Origin: Bacteroidales bacterium
Lineage (GTDB): Bacteria > Bacteroidota > Bacteroidia > Bacteroidales > Marinilabiliaceae
Length of the DNA: 64,000 nt
Direction of reading: 5' to 3'
Assembly: GCA_017960905.1 (NCBI GenBank)
Contig: JAGCYH010000045.1
Span: 1 to 64,000, forward strand
Below the pieces are notes generated by a model. It was not told the DNA's origin and searched no databases. It saw only the letters and a program-made list of their open reading frames with translations. Positions 7,654 through 14,695 of the stretch are shown here, one piece after another; position 1 is the stretch's first letter; each line of letters begins with the position of its first letter. The position numbers and the translations under genes were made by a program.

Positions 7654-9954
7654 CTACAGTTTAACGACAGCCGCTGCCATACCTTTGCCCTTGACGGTTA
7701 CGGTAACGCCCTTTGCGCCATTGGGTATCCTTATAATAGCCTGAGCGCGGCCGTGCCAAGTGTTGTGAGTGTTGTCGCGTGTATTGGCGCAGTCGCGGAG
7801 GTCGCCGGTACCGAGGGCGAGCAGCACCCCACCCTTCACATCAACGGTGATTTCGTCCTGCGACATAGCGCATGGGTTGCCCGATTTGTCGGTGAGTGTT
7901 ATATCAATGAAAGCCACGTCGTTGCCATCTTTCAGGTACGATTTGCGGTCGGCCTTGGCTGATATTTTAGCGGGCTTCCCTGCGGTAACAAGGGTTGATG
8001 TAGCTCCGTCCGATTCGGCTTTGAGTGTGCCTGGCTGATAATTGAGTGTGAATCTGGCCATGCATTTCTCAACAGGTTTTTCGCCAACGAGCTTGTCATT
8101 GAGGTAAAGCTTGACTGTTTTGCCTGCGCTATATACCTCTACGTCAATGGGTTTGCCTTCCCATCCGTCCCAGTTCCATGAGTCCCAAGTGGGCCATGTG
8201 CTCCACATAGTAGTCTTTATAGAGTCAACGTAACCATTTGGTTCACAAGCCGATATGTGTATTTTTTCGGAAGCTTTGCTTCCGTTCCAAATAATGTCGC
8301 GGTAATACGAAATGGGTTTGCGGAAACCTGTGATATCCACGTCGCCGCAGTAGGCGCCGTGCCAAGGCCATTGCGGGTTTTGCCAGCTCTCGCCCTGCGG
8401 CCACGCCTTGTAACGCCATCCGCCGATGCCCGACTCGCCCAGATAATCGAGGCCAGTCCAAACCATATCGCCTATCACGTACGGGTTATTGGCCACAATC
8501 TCATAGTTGCGGTAGGCGTCGCGCGGGTACGATTCGGTCTGCCACATAACGCGCTTGGGGGCGCGCTCGTGGTCGGTCTTATGCTTGAAAATCATATAGT
8601 TATACCCCACAATGTCAAGCACTTCGGCGTGCGGGTCGTATATCTCCCAATCGCGGTCCCAAGCACAGAGTGCCTCGGTAACGGGGCGTGTGTTGTCAAC
8701 TTCGAGAATTGACTTTTTGAGCATTCGTGCGGTATAGACGCAGCGAATGTCCTTACGCTCAATTATCTCGTTGCCTATGCTCCACGCCACAATGCAAGGA
8801 TGGTTGCGGTCGCGCATTACCATGCGCTTTACGTCGTCGGTGGCAAGCGAGTCGAAGAGTATAGAGTAGTCGTAGGTGTTTTTCTGCGTGCGCCAGCCGT
8901 CAAAAGCCTCGTCGATAACCATCATACCGAGCTTGTCGCAGGCATCGAGGAAGCACTCCGAAGGCGGATTGTGACTTGTGCGAATGAGATTGAACCCGGC
9001 ATCTTTCATCAGCTTCACCTTGCGATATTCGGCGGCGTAGTACGACGAAGCGCCCAACAGACCGTTGTCGTGGTGAACACACGCACCATTCAGAAGCATG
9101 TTTTGCCCGTTGAGGGCAAAACCTTTTTCGGCGTTATATGTTATGGTACGGAACCCGAAAGTCTGCTTCAGGTTCAGTGTATTGTCGATGAAAAACTCGG
9201 CCTCGTAGAGGTTTGGCGAATCGGTACTCCATAGTTTCGGATTGCCTATTTTGAGTTCCAACACCGTTGCTGCGTCGGACTTGGCGTCGATGTTGACTGT
9301 TTTTGACGCTTCCGTGCCAGCAACTGCAACTCTCACATTTACAGCGCGTTTCTGGTCGCTATTGTTTTCAACAATAGCATTTACAGTTACCTTTCCGTCT
9401 TCTGAGGCGATGATCTGGACATTCTTAGGCGTAACGCTCACCGCAGGCAGCCTTCGCAAAATCACATTGCGGTATATGCCACTGCCCGAATACCAACGCG
9501 AGTTCTTCTGGTTCGAGTTATCAACACGCACCGTTACAGTGTTGTCGGCGTTGGGGTCGAGATAAGGCGTAATATCCACACTGAAAGGCGTATAGCCGTA
9601 TCCGTGCCAGGCGGCACGCTGGCCGTTGACAAAGACCGTGGTGTGGTGGTAAACGCCGTCGAACTCCATTATGAGCCGCTCGCCATCGGCGAGCTTGGTC
9701 GCTTTGAGTGTTTTCTTGTACCAAGCAGTGCCCGTTTCAAAGTATCCGTTCTCGTTGCCCGAAGGCGCACTTTGGAACGGTGGCTTAAGAATGCTCCAAT
9801 CATGTGGCAAGTCAACGTCTTGCCACGATGCAGGCACATTGGCTGTGTCGTTGTTGAGTGCAAACTGCCAACCGAGATTGATGTTGGTCTGCAACTGCGC
9901 GCCCGCCCCAAGACTAAGAAGCAAAAGCGCTGCGAAGAGATTTATCTTTTTCAT
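7654..9954 (-). CDS. Secreted glycoside hydrolase family 2 beta-galactosidase
   Basis: A 766-residue GH2 enzyme that hydrolyses terminal beta-galactosides or related beta-glycosides from glycans. Signal peptide 1-19 (cleavage near GAGA-Q), sugar-binding jelly-roll domain about 20-165, Ig-like domain about 170-265, TIM barrel about 270-560. The acid/base Glu is in WSIGNEI (near residue 395) and the nucleophile Glu in WQTESYP (near 472). A DUF4982-type beta domain (GKTVKLYLNDKLVGEKPV) and a further Ig-like domain follow. Length is usual for Bacteroidales GH2 enzymes. It is alone, with no SusC/D pair nearby. A sigma-type promoter and a PurR/LacI-like palindrome lie upstream, suggesting repression by a LacI-family protein encoded elsewhere. 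Confidence 0.93.
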   Translation of the reverse strand: MKKINLFAALLLLSLGAGAQLQTNINLGWQFALNNDTANVPASWQDVDLPHDWSILKPPFQSAPSGNENGYFETGTAWYKKTLKATKLADGERLIMEFDGVYHHTTVFVNGQRAAWHGYGYTPFSVDITPYLDPNADNTVTVRVDNSNQKNSRWYSGSGIYRNVILRRLPAVSVTPKNVQIIASEDGKVTVNAIVENNSDQKRAVNVRVAVAGTEASKTVNIDAKSDAATVLELKIGNPKLWSTDSPNLYEAEFFIDNTLNLKQTFGFRTITYNAEKGFALNGQNMLLNGACVHHDNGLLGASSYYAAEYRKVKLMKDAGFNLIRTSHNPPSECFLDACDKLGMMVIDEAFDGWRTQKNTYDYSILFDSLATDDVKRMVMRDRNHPCIVAWSIGNEIIERKDIRCVYTARMLKKSILEVDNTRPVTEALCAWDRDWEIYDPHAEVLDIVGYNYMIFKHKTDHERAPKRVMWQTESYPRDAYRNYEIVANNPYVIGDMVWTGLDYLGESGIGGWRYKAWPQGESWQNPQWPWHGAYCGDVDITGFRKPISYYRDIIWNGSKASEKIHISACEPNGYVDSIKTTMWSTWPTWDSWNWDGWEGKPIDVEVYSAGKTVKLYLNDKLVGEKPVEKCMARFTLNYQPGTLKAESDGATSTLVTAGKPAKISAKADRKSYLKDGNDVAFIDITLTDKSGNPCAMSQDEITVDVKGGVLLALGTGDLRDCANTRDNTHNTWHGRAQAIIRIPNGAKGVTVTVKGKGMAAAVVKL

Positions 9955-10031
9955 TTTATATGTTATATTATGGTTTTCTAAAATTACTACTTACCAACGT
10001 CTGTTATTCAGCTATTTGTAACATTGTTTTT

Positions 10032-10064
10032 CAAATATACGCATCTGTATTCTTACAACGCAAA
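10032..10064 (-). promoter_or_regulatory. Promoter of the beta-galactosidase gene
   Basis: On the minus strand: -33 TTTG at 10061-10064 and -7 TATATTTG at 10032-10039, separated by 21 bases, about 78 bases before the start codon. It fits the Bacteroidota promoter consensus. Confidence 0.7.
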
Positions 10065-10070
10065 GAAAGA

Positions 10071-10107
10071 AGTGAGTTTTTACGCAAACGTTTGCGTAAA
10101 ACTCACT
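10071..10107. promoter_or_regulatory. LacI/PurR-like operator palindrome upstream of the GH2 promoter
   Basis: A perfect 24-bp palindrome at 10078-10101 is centred on ACGCAAACGTTTGCGT. With one bulged T it extends to AGTGAG...CTCACT at 10071-10107. The 16-bp core is identical to the consensus box bound by E. coli PurR and has the central CG typical of LacI-family operators. It sits just upstream of the -33 box of the GH2 gene and lacks a T-tract, so an operator is more likely than a terminator. Confidence 0.65.
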
Positions 10108-10208
10108 TAAACTGTTATTTTCCAAGATTTTACCACATTCCGGCGGATTTACAAATCCGCCGTATAAAAATATGTTTTGATAGTGTTATTCATTTAAAGT
10201 CTTTTTAG
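10108..10208. repeat. Short spacer with a GC-rich hairpin
   Basis: CGGCGGATTT at 10141-10150 pairs with 10153-10162 to give a compact hairpin. No reading frame is seen. It may be a terminator-like or REP-like element. Confidence 0.4.
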
Positions 10209-10300
10209 TATATTTGCAATGCTATCTATTATGATTGTCGAAGGCGGCGCGATAACTTCAAGCTCAGCCGGGTCGGTGGGGTAACGTCCACCGTTTTTTT
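10209..10300 (+). ncRNA. Candidate small RNA with promoter and terminator
   Basis: A -7 box TATATTTG at 10209-10216 is followed by about 55 bases without a reading frame. Then comes the hairpin CGGTGG (10274-10279) / CCACCG (10288-10293) with seven Ts at 10294-10300. This gives a transcript of roughly 75 bases ending in an intrinsic terminator. No -33 TTTG lies at the usual distance, so the promoter call is tentative. The RNA matches no family I recognise. Confidence 0.45.
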
Positions 10301-10335
10301 AGTTTATCATAAAGCAAACAATAAAACTTAACAAC

Positions 10336-10365
10336 AAAATGCAAATTATAACGCCTTAAAAACAT
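10336..10365 (+). repeat. Dispersed ATAATGC repeat, copy B (diverged)
   Basis: Reads AAAATGCAAATTATAACGCC then TTAAAAA. Shares with copy I the form TTATAACRCCTTAAAAA followed by an AT-rich tail (CATATT here). It precedes the gene at 10425. Confidence 0.45.
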
Positions 10366-10424
10366 ATTAAGAGTCTTGATAATTCCTTTGATTTTCTCTA
10401 TTATTTAATTAAAGAATCACAAAA

Positions 10425-10910
10425 ATGAATGCTAAATATAAATATTTATGGATAACGTTGTTTTTTATTGTTTGTAGTTTGTTTCTTTATCAAACATATA
10501 AGACAAACACAATGCGTAAAGAATATCTAAAACTAATTTCAAATCAAGAAGTTATAGAAGATAATTACAATTATAACTTAACTATGGTTAGTTTTTTCAA
10601 TAAATTAATTGAAAAATTGAGTATAGAACATAATAAGCATATTTCAAAACAACAGATATTAGATTTTTTTACATACGAAAACTATTGTTATTTAAAAGAA
10701 GCAAAAAGCAATGATGATTTTTTACTGCAATTAATAAAAGAAAAAGAGTATTCAATTGAATTTGATTCTGCGTTGGAATTGGAAGATTGTTCGTATTATT
10801 TTTTGTTTTTTAAAGATGATTTTGTTGGAACTATAGATATATGGTCATCGAGCGGGAATTGCCATTTGGATTGGTATCTTCGTAATCATGAATTATTTAG
10901 ATATGAATAA
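10425..10910 (+). CDS. Hypothetical protein with N-terminal membrane anchor
   Basis: A 161-residue protein of very AT-rich codon use. Residues 7-25 form one hydrophobic helix after a Lys/Tyr-rich start, so the product is likely anchored in the inner membrane with the rest outside the cytoplasm. The remainder is acidic and helical with no motif I recognise; the end (IDIWSSSGNCHLDWYLRNHE) is the most distinctive part. It is the first small gene after repeat copy B and is followed 49 bases later by the FISUMP lipoprotein on the same strand. Function unknown. Confidence 0.6.
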   Translation: MNAKYKYLWITLFFIVCSLFLYQTYKTNTMRKEYLKLISNQEVIEDNYNYNLTMVSFFNKLIEKLSIEHNKHISKQQILDFFTYENYCYLKEAKSNDDFLLQLIKEKEYSIEFDSALELEDCSYYFLFFKDDFVGTIDIWSSSGNCHLDWYLRNHELFRYE

Positions 10911-10959
10911 AATTTGTCAAATATTAAAATCAGTCTTTTGGGGCTCGATGTTTTACATA

Positions 10960-11700
10960 ATGGTTTTTAGAGGAAAAAACATAAGATATTCGTTGATAGC
11001 GTTATTGGCGTGTGTGATGCTTTCGTCGTGTAATAACGCTACGACGACACAAACTTCCGCCGAACAATCCAATGTCATCGACCTCGGTCTTTCCGTTCTG
11101 TGGGCAGACCGCAATATCGGTGCAGACAGTCCTAGCGACTATGGCGACTATTTTGCATGGGGCGAAACTACCCCCAAAAACACCTATTCTTGGGACAACT
11201 ACAAATACTGTAAGAGCGGCGAGTTATCAATAAATACCGATTTACCATTAATTACAAAGTATTGCGCCGAAAATGACTGTGGCATTGTTGACAACAAGAA
11301 AATACTTGAACCAGAGGACGATGCCGCAACCCAAAATTGGGGCAATGGGTGGCGGATGCCAACGTTGGATGAGTATATGGAACTTATTATGAATTGTGAT
11401 GGTAAGTGGACGGAAAGGGATGGGATAAAAGGCTGCGAGTTTACAAGCAAAAAAAATGGCAACAAAGTTTTCTTTCCGGCGGCGGGTCGGAAGGATGAGA
11501 AATCGCTCTCAGACACGGCATCCGTAGGTCTCTACTGGACAGCCTGCATATACGAAACACCTTCGTACTTATCTTCGCTCATTTCGAGCGACGCGTACAC
11601 TCCGCCGTGCCTTAACTTCAATCACAATGATGCCATAAGAGGTTATCTTTTCGGACGAAGCTGCGGCTTGCCAGTCCGCGCAGTACGGTCCAAGAACTAA
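10960..11700 (+). CDS. Lipoprotein with FISUMP-like (Fibrobacter major paralogous) domain
   Basis: A 246-residue lipoprotein. I chose the ATG at 10960 because it gives a proper signal peptide with lipobox MLSSC (Cys24); the frame is open further upstream to 10888. The mature part begins DLGLSVLWADRNIGA and contains YGDYFAWGETTPK, WGNGWRMPTLDEYMELI and, at the end, GRSCGLPVRAVRSKN. This is the pattern of the FISUMP / DUF1566-like family of secreted proteins in Fibrobacter and Bacteroidales, of unknown function. The last 11 codons are duplicated at 13940-13972, a sign of recombination between paralogues. Repeat copy C begins three bases after the stop. Confidence 0.8.
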   Translation: MVFRGKNIRYSLIALLACVMLSSCNNATTTQTSAEQSNVIDLGLSVLWADRNIGADSPSDYGDYFAWGETTPKNTYSWDNYKYCKSGELSINTDLPLITKYCAENDCGIVDNKKILEPEDDAATQNWGNGWRMPTLDEYMELIMNCDGKWTERDGIKGCEFTSKKNGNKVFFPAAGRKDEKSLSDTASVGLYWTACIYETPSYLSSLISSDAYTPPCLNFNHNDAIRGYLFGRSCGLPVRAVRSKN

Positions 11701-11702
11701 CA

Positions 11703-11736
11703 TTTTTAGATAATGCAAATAATAACAACTTAAGAA
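11703..11736 (+). repeat. Dispersed ATAATGC repeat, copy C
   Basis: TTTTTAG followed by ATAATGCAAATAATAACA and CTTAAGAA, directly after the FISUMP stop codon. Together with the end of that gene it is nearly identical to copy G. Confidence 0.65.
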
Positions 11737-11774
11737 CCAACGAATTAGTGTAAATACACATAAAAACACAAGCC

Positions 11775-12005
11775 ATGAGCGAACGTTACGAATTTTACAA
11801 AGACGAGCCCGAAAACAAAGTTTGGGTTGCCGTTCAATACATCGATGATGTTATGGCGAAAGGCGGTTTGTATTTCTCGTTTGACAAAAAAACGGTGCTC
11901 AATCTGTGGACTGACTATCCGCAAAAGTTCACAGCCGAACAAAAGGCCATTTTCGACAAAGAATATCCATATTGGGCGGATTTCTTCAAAGGCAGAACTA
12001 TTTAA
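11775..12005 (+). CDS. Small conserved-type hypothetical protein (76 aa)
   Basis: A 76-residue soluble, acidic protein (starts MSERYEFYKDEPENKVWVAV; ends YPYWADFFKGRTI). I recall similar short proteins with the phrase FSFDKK...DYP...FDKEYPYWA...FF in other bacteria, but no function. It lies between repeat copies C and D, with D starting one base after the stop codon. That is the gene-repeat-gene pattern of a cassette array. Confidence 0.6.
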   Translation: MSERYEFYKDEPENKVWVAVQYIDDVMAKGGLYFSFDKKTVLNLWTDYPQKFTAEQKAIFDKEYPYWADFFKGRTI

Positions 12006-12006
12006 G

Positions 12007-12037
12007 TTTTTCATAATGCAAACAACGAGATTAAAAG
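12007..12037 (+). repeat. Dispersed ATAATGC repeat, copy D (shortened)
   Basis: TTTTTCATAATGCAAACAAC followed by a diverged TTAAAAGA end. It fills the space between the stop at 12005 and the ATG at 12039. Confidence 0.55.
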
Positions 12038-12038
12038 A

Positions 12039-12434
12039 ATGGTAGCGATGACAAGAGAACAGAACATAATGAGGTTTGTATATAACGTGAGTGCAATAGT
12101 GTTTATAATAGCACTGTGGTTTGCCGCATGTGGAGTATTGCCTACACTCATTATTTTTGCGGTTGAATTTATGCAGGCTGATGAGTTGTGTTTCTCTATA
12201 CTAATCTCGTTATCAATACCGATAGGGGTGTTTTTAACCTATAAGTTGACTTGTTTATTGAGGTTTGGGCAGAAGTGGTTTGCAAAATATATACAAAAAA
12301 AAGAAGAGACATGGGGCCCGTGGTTGATAGTCGTAGCTCATTTTGCTGCAACTGTAGGCTTTATATTCGTATGTTGGTTACCATGGTTCGTATCAATTTT
12401 CTTTTTGGGTTGCATGAATGGATATCGCGGATAG
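12039..12434 (+). CDS. Hypothetical membrane protein (131 aa)
   Basis: A 131-residue protein with three strongly hydrophobic segments (about residues 16-40, 48-72 and 100-125) and a basic loop of Lys/Glu around residues 82-95. A second possible start (ATG at 12048) is three codons in. No family is recognised. It is flanked by repeat copies D and E, with E beginning right after the stop, so it looks like one more unit of the repeat-separated array. Confidence 0.55.
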   Translation: MVAMTREQNIMRFVYNVSAIVFIIALWFAACGVLPTLIIFAVEFMQADELCFSILISLSIPIGVFLTYKLTCLLRFGQKWFAKYIQKKEETWGPWLIVVAHFAATVGFIFVCWLPWFVSIFFLGCMNGYRG

Positions 12435-12437
12435 GTC

Positions 12438-12467
12438 TTACATAATGCAAATCATAACAACTTAAAA
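12438..12467 (+). repeat. Dispersed ATAATGC repeat, copy E
   Basis: CTTACATAATGCAAATCATA then ACAACTTAAAAA. It continues without a break into the short frame at 12468; the same combination recurs at copy H. Confidence 0.6.
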
Positions 12468-12557
12468 ATGAATCACGGCCATGCTTCTTATCCGCCAGAG
12501 GCAAACACCAATGCTACACAAGAATTAAAACAATACTCAGAAACTATTAAGAGATAA
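12468..12557 (+). CDS. Possible 29-residue peptide, repeated in degenerate form at 14388
   Basis: ATG directly after repeat E opens a 29-codon frame (MNHGHASYPPEANTNATQ then a lysine-rich end) ending in TAA at 12555-12557. The first 14 codons reappear in the same frame after repeat H (NHHHASYPPESNTTA), where the ATG is lost. That may mean it was once translated, or that the two are copies of one gene start. It could simply be a recombination footprint. Confidence 0.3.
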   Translation: MNHGHASYPPEANTNATQELKQYSETIKR

Positions 12558-12734
12558 AAATATGGATTCATTTGTAGAATCATATTATCTGTTTTGCTTC
12601 AACCATTATAAATTATTGCCTATCTTTGCAACGCGATATGTGCAACCGGATTCGTGGGCTTGTCGCTCCTAAGCCATCTATGATGATGGCTTAATTATTT
12701 TAATTTTGATTAATTGAATTAATAAAACAAACAA
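12558..12734 (+). promoter_or_regulatory. Promoter and leader of the esterase gene
   Basis: A -7 box TATCTTTG is at 12621-12628 with TTTG at 12593-12596 (24-base spacing, slightly long). The leader of about 100 bases contains the hairpin AAGCCATC / GATGGCTT (12671-12692) followed by AT-rich DNA with short T-runs, which could act as an attenuator or RNA-stabilising element. No gene is seen here. Confidence 0.5.
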
Positions 12735-13775
12735 ATGAGAGCTATTAAATTTGTATCATTGTTATCGTTATTTTTTATGGCGCCATTCTGCGCAAATGCG
12801 CAGAATGCTGATGGTATTGAGTTGCCACAAGATTGGTCAGCATCTGTAGATGCTGACAGAAATGTATCGTTGCAGTACAATGGTAACTATAGAGTGAAAA
12901 ACGTAAAAGTACGTTTTGAGAATAAAGAAGTTAGTCCGAAGGTGACGATGCAGAAACTTCGTGATGATTTGGTACAATTCGCACCTAACGTGCCAAATAA
13001 CAGTTATGGTGAGGTGAAGTCTTATCAGTACTATTCAAACAGTGCGGGACACGGTAAAAAAGTGAGAGTGTTGTTGCCACCAAACTATGACAAAAACAAG
13101 AAGTATCCTGTATTGTTCGTTCTACATGGTATTTTTGGTGACGAGAATTCAATGCTTGATGGTAGTATGGGTGTACAGAAAATGATTGCCAACGCTATTT
13201 CCGAAGGTTTGACCAAAGATATGATTGTTATTTTCCCTCAGATGTACACTTCTCCTAAAGGAGATCAACCGAGTGGTTTCGCGTTCGATCAAGAGACAAT
13301 GAGATACTATGATATGTTTGAGAATGATCTTCTTGAAGACTTATTGCCATGGGCTAAACAACAGTTCTCGATTGCAGAGGGTCGTAAAAACACTGCTATC
13401 ACAGGTTTCTCATTGGGAGGTCGTGAGGCTTTGTATATTGGATCTCAACATACGGATGTGTTTGGCTTTGTAGGTGCAGCTTGTCCTGCTCCTGGTATTT
13501 TGCCTACTCAGGACCAATTTATGGTATACGAAGGTACAATAAAGAATGAGGCAGATTTTCGCCTAAAAGATGGAAACCCTGAACCATACATTCTTCTTAT
13601 CTCTGGTGGAACCAACGATGGAACCGTAGGTAATTATCCTGAGCAGTATCACAATGTTTTGAAAAACAATAATGTGGATCATGTATGGCACTCAATTTCA
13701 GGTACAGGTCACGACGGTAGTTCCGTTCAACCTCACATGTACAACTTCATACGCCACATTTTCAATGTAGAATAA
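12735..13775 (+). CDS. Secreted esterase, feruloyl/acetylxylan esterase type (CE1-like)
   Basis: A 346-residue secreted alpha/beta hydrolase of the esterase D / CE1 type, acting on ester side-groups of plant polysaccharides such as feruloyl or acetyl groups on xylan. Signal peptide 1-22 (ANA-Q). A small beta domain (about 25-95) is followed by the hydrolase: oxyanion segment LHGIFGDENS near 130, nucleophile Ser in GFSLGGREAL near 225, an Asp in the SGGTNDG region near 295, and the catalytic His in GTGHDGSSV near 325. Codon use is less AT-rich than the adjacent small genes. It has its own promoter (12621) and terminator (13838). Confidence 0.85.
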   Translation: MRAIKFVSLLSLFFMAPFCANAQNADGIELPQDWSASVDADRNVSLQYNGNYRVKNVKVRFENKEVSPKVTMQKLRDDLVQFAPNVPNNSYGEVKSYQYYSNSAGHGKKVRVLLPPNYDKNKKYPVLFVLHGIFGDENSMLDGSMGVQKMIANAISEGLTKDMIVIFPQMYTSPKGDQPSGFAFDQETMRYYDMFENDLLEDLLPWAKQQFSIAEGRKNTAITGFSLGGREALYIGSQHTDVFGFVGAACPAPGILPTQDQFMVYEGTIKNEADFRLKDGNPEPYILLISGGTNDGTVGNYPEQYHNVLKNNNVDHVWHSISGTGHDGSSVQPHMYNFIRHIFNVE

Positions 13776-13837
13776 TCATTCAGACATATCGTGAAAAGCA
13801 GGTCTGAAATTCACATAATGTTTTGAAAAACAAAAAA

Positions 13838-13864
13838 ATGGGCAGTTCCTTTGGAGCTGCCCAT
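13838..13864 (+). terminator. Terminator of the esterase gene
   Basis: ATGGGCAGTTCC pairs with GGAGCTGCCCAT (one G-T pair, 3-base loop), with A-rich DNA before and TTCTT after. Confidence 0.8.
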
Positions 13865-13884
13865 TTCTTATCGAGTGTGACAAA

Positions 13885-13938
13885 TTACCTTAGAATTACC
13901 TTTTTGTCATTATGTATATATATACCCTTCTGTGTGGG
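13885..13938 (-). pseudogene. Relic of a T9SS-like C-terminal tail
   Basis: The minus strand reads PTQKGIYIHNDKKVILR followed by TAA, which matches the tail of the BspA-like protein at 3601 (PGLYIRNGRKFVVK). Nothing upstream of it is coding, so only the last codons of a former secreted-protein gene remain. It abuts the FISUMP relic on the other strand. Confidence 0.6.
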
Positions 13939-13939
13939 T

Positions 13940-13972
13940 TTGCCAGTCCGCGCAGTACGGTCCAAGAACTAA
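13940..13972 (+). pseudogene. Relic: duplicated 3' end of the FISUMP lipoprotein gene
   Basis: Encodes LPVRAVRSKN and the stop exactly as at 11668-11700. The match continues into repeat G, 65 bases in all with two mismatches. The rest of the second gene copy is missing. Confidence 0.75.
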
Positions 13973-13974
13973 CC

Positions 13975-14008
13975 TTTTTACATAATGCAAATAATAACAA
14001 CTTAAAAA
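13975..14008 (+). repeat. Dispersed ATAATGC repeat, copy G (best match to consensus)
   Basis: TTTTTAC, ATAATGCAAATAATAACA and ACTTAAAAA; the ends TTTTTA and TAAAAA are inverted relative to each other. Directly follows the FISUMP relic. Confidence 0.65.
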
Positions 14009-14353
14009 CTATAGGAGGTAAAACCTATTATTTGACTGTAGAGGAAAACTTAGTTGCTGTAGAAAATCGACATTTTTACAGACTATACTCAATAACAACA
14101 TCGCTTAGAAGCACTGTTATTATGTAATGAAAAAAAACAACCACCGATAGTTGGATAACGCCTACAGGTTAGTTACCGCTATCAGCAGTTGTTTTCTCTG
14201 CCAATATACGACAAATTCTAATAAAACGATACAATAACCTAAAATTTTTCGCATCATGACCCCGGAACAAATCACCGAGTGCACTGCCGCCATCCACGTA
14301 GAGATAGAGCACGCACTCAATAAGACCATACCGATGAAGGTGGCCAACTTGGG
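14009..14353. other. Degenerate stretch with gene fragments
   Basis: No intact gene is seen. A plus-strand fragment around 14012-14127 reads IGGKTYYLTVEENLVAVEN, which looks like part of a protein but lacks a start. A second fragment begins MTPEQITECTAAIHVEIEHA at 14256 and runs without a stop into repeat H at 14354. Both are consistent with remnants of former cassette genes. Confidence 0.4.
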
Positions 14354-14388
14354 TTTTTACATAATGCAAATCATAACAACTAAAAAAA
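14354..14388 (+). repeat. Dispersed ATAATGC repeat, copy H
   Basis: TTTTTACATAATGCAAATCA then TAACAACTAAAAAA. The sequence after it (AATCACCACCATGCTTCTTA, then TCCGCCAGAG) repeats that after copy E. Confidence 0.6.
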
Positions 14389-14463
14389 GAATCACCACCA
14401 TGCTTCTTATCCGCCAGAGTCAAACACTACTGCTTCGCGTAACACACTTATTATAAGTTTGTT

Positions 14464-14523
14464 GCGAGGCTTATACAAGCCTCGCGTAAGCCCCGTCTAA
14501 GCCCCGAGTAAGGACCTCGTAAG
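14464..14523 (+). repeat. Hairpin plus four 11-bp tandem repeats
   Basis: GCGAGGCTT (14464-14472) pairs exactly with AAGCCTCGC (14477-14485). It overlaps four 11-bp units at 14480-14523: CCTCGCGTAAG, CCCCGTCTAAG, CCCCGAGTAAG, GACCTCGTAAG. No coding frame is apparent. Confidence 0.6.
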
Positions 14524-14563
14524 CAGAAACGGCAGTTTAAATGCCGAAAAGTGAATAATCGCG

Positions 14564-14655
14564 TCGGAAACTATCGGAAACTACCTGAAACCGCCACAAA
14601 GCTTCCCGAAACTGCCAAAAACTACCGGAAACTTCCAAAAACCGCCGGAAAGCAA
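14564..14655 (+). repeat. Degenerate 10-bp tandem repeat with phased A-tracts (likely curved DNA)
   Basis: About nine units of roughly CCGGAAACTA. AAA runs begin at 14568, 14578, 14588, 14598, 14609, 14617, 14629, 14637 and 14649, close to one helical turn apart. Such phasing is known to bend DNA. The tract ends about 40 bases before the GNAT start codon. Confidence 0.6.
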
Positions 14656-14695
14656 AAACAATTTTTCATACCTTTACACCGACTAAAAAAACAAT

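Noticed and set aside
14480-14655. CRISPR array
   Set aside because: The repeats are 10-11 bp, adjacent without spacers, and degenerate; no cas gene is near.
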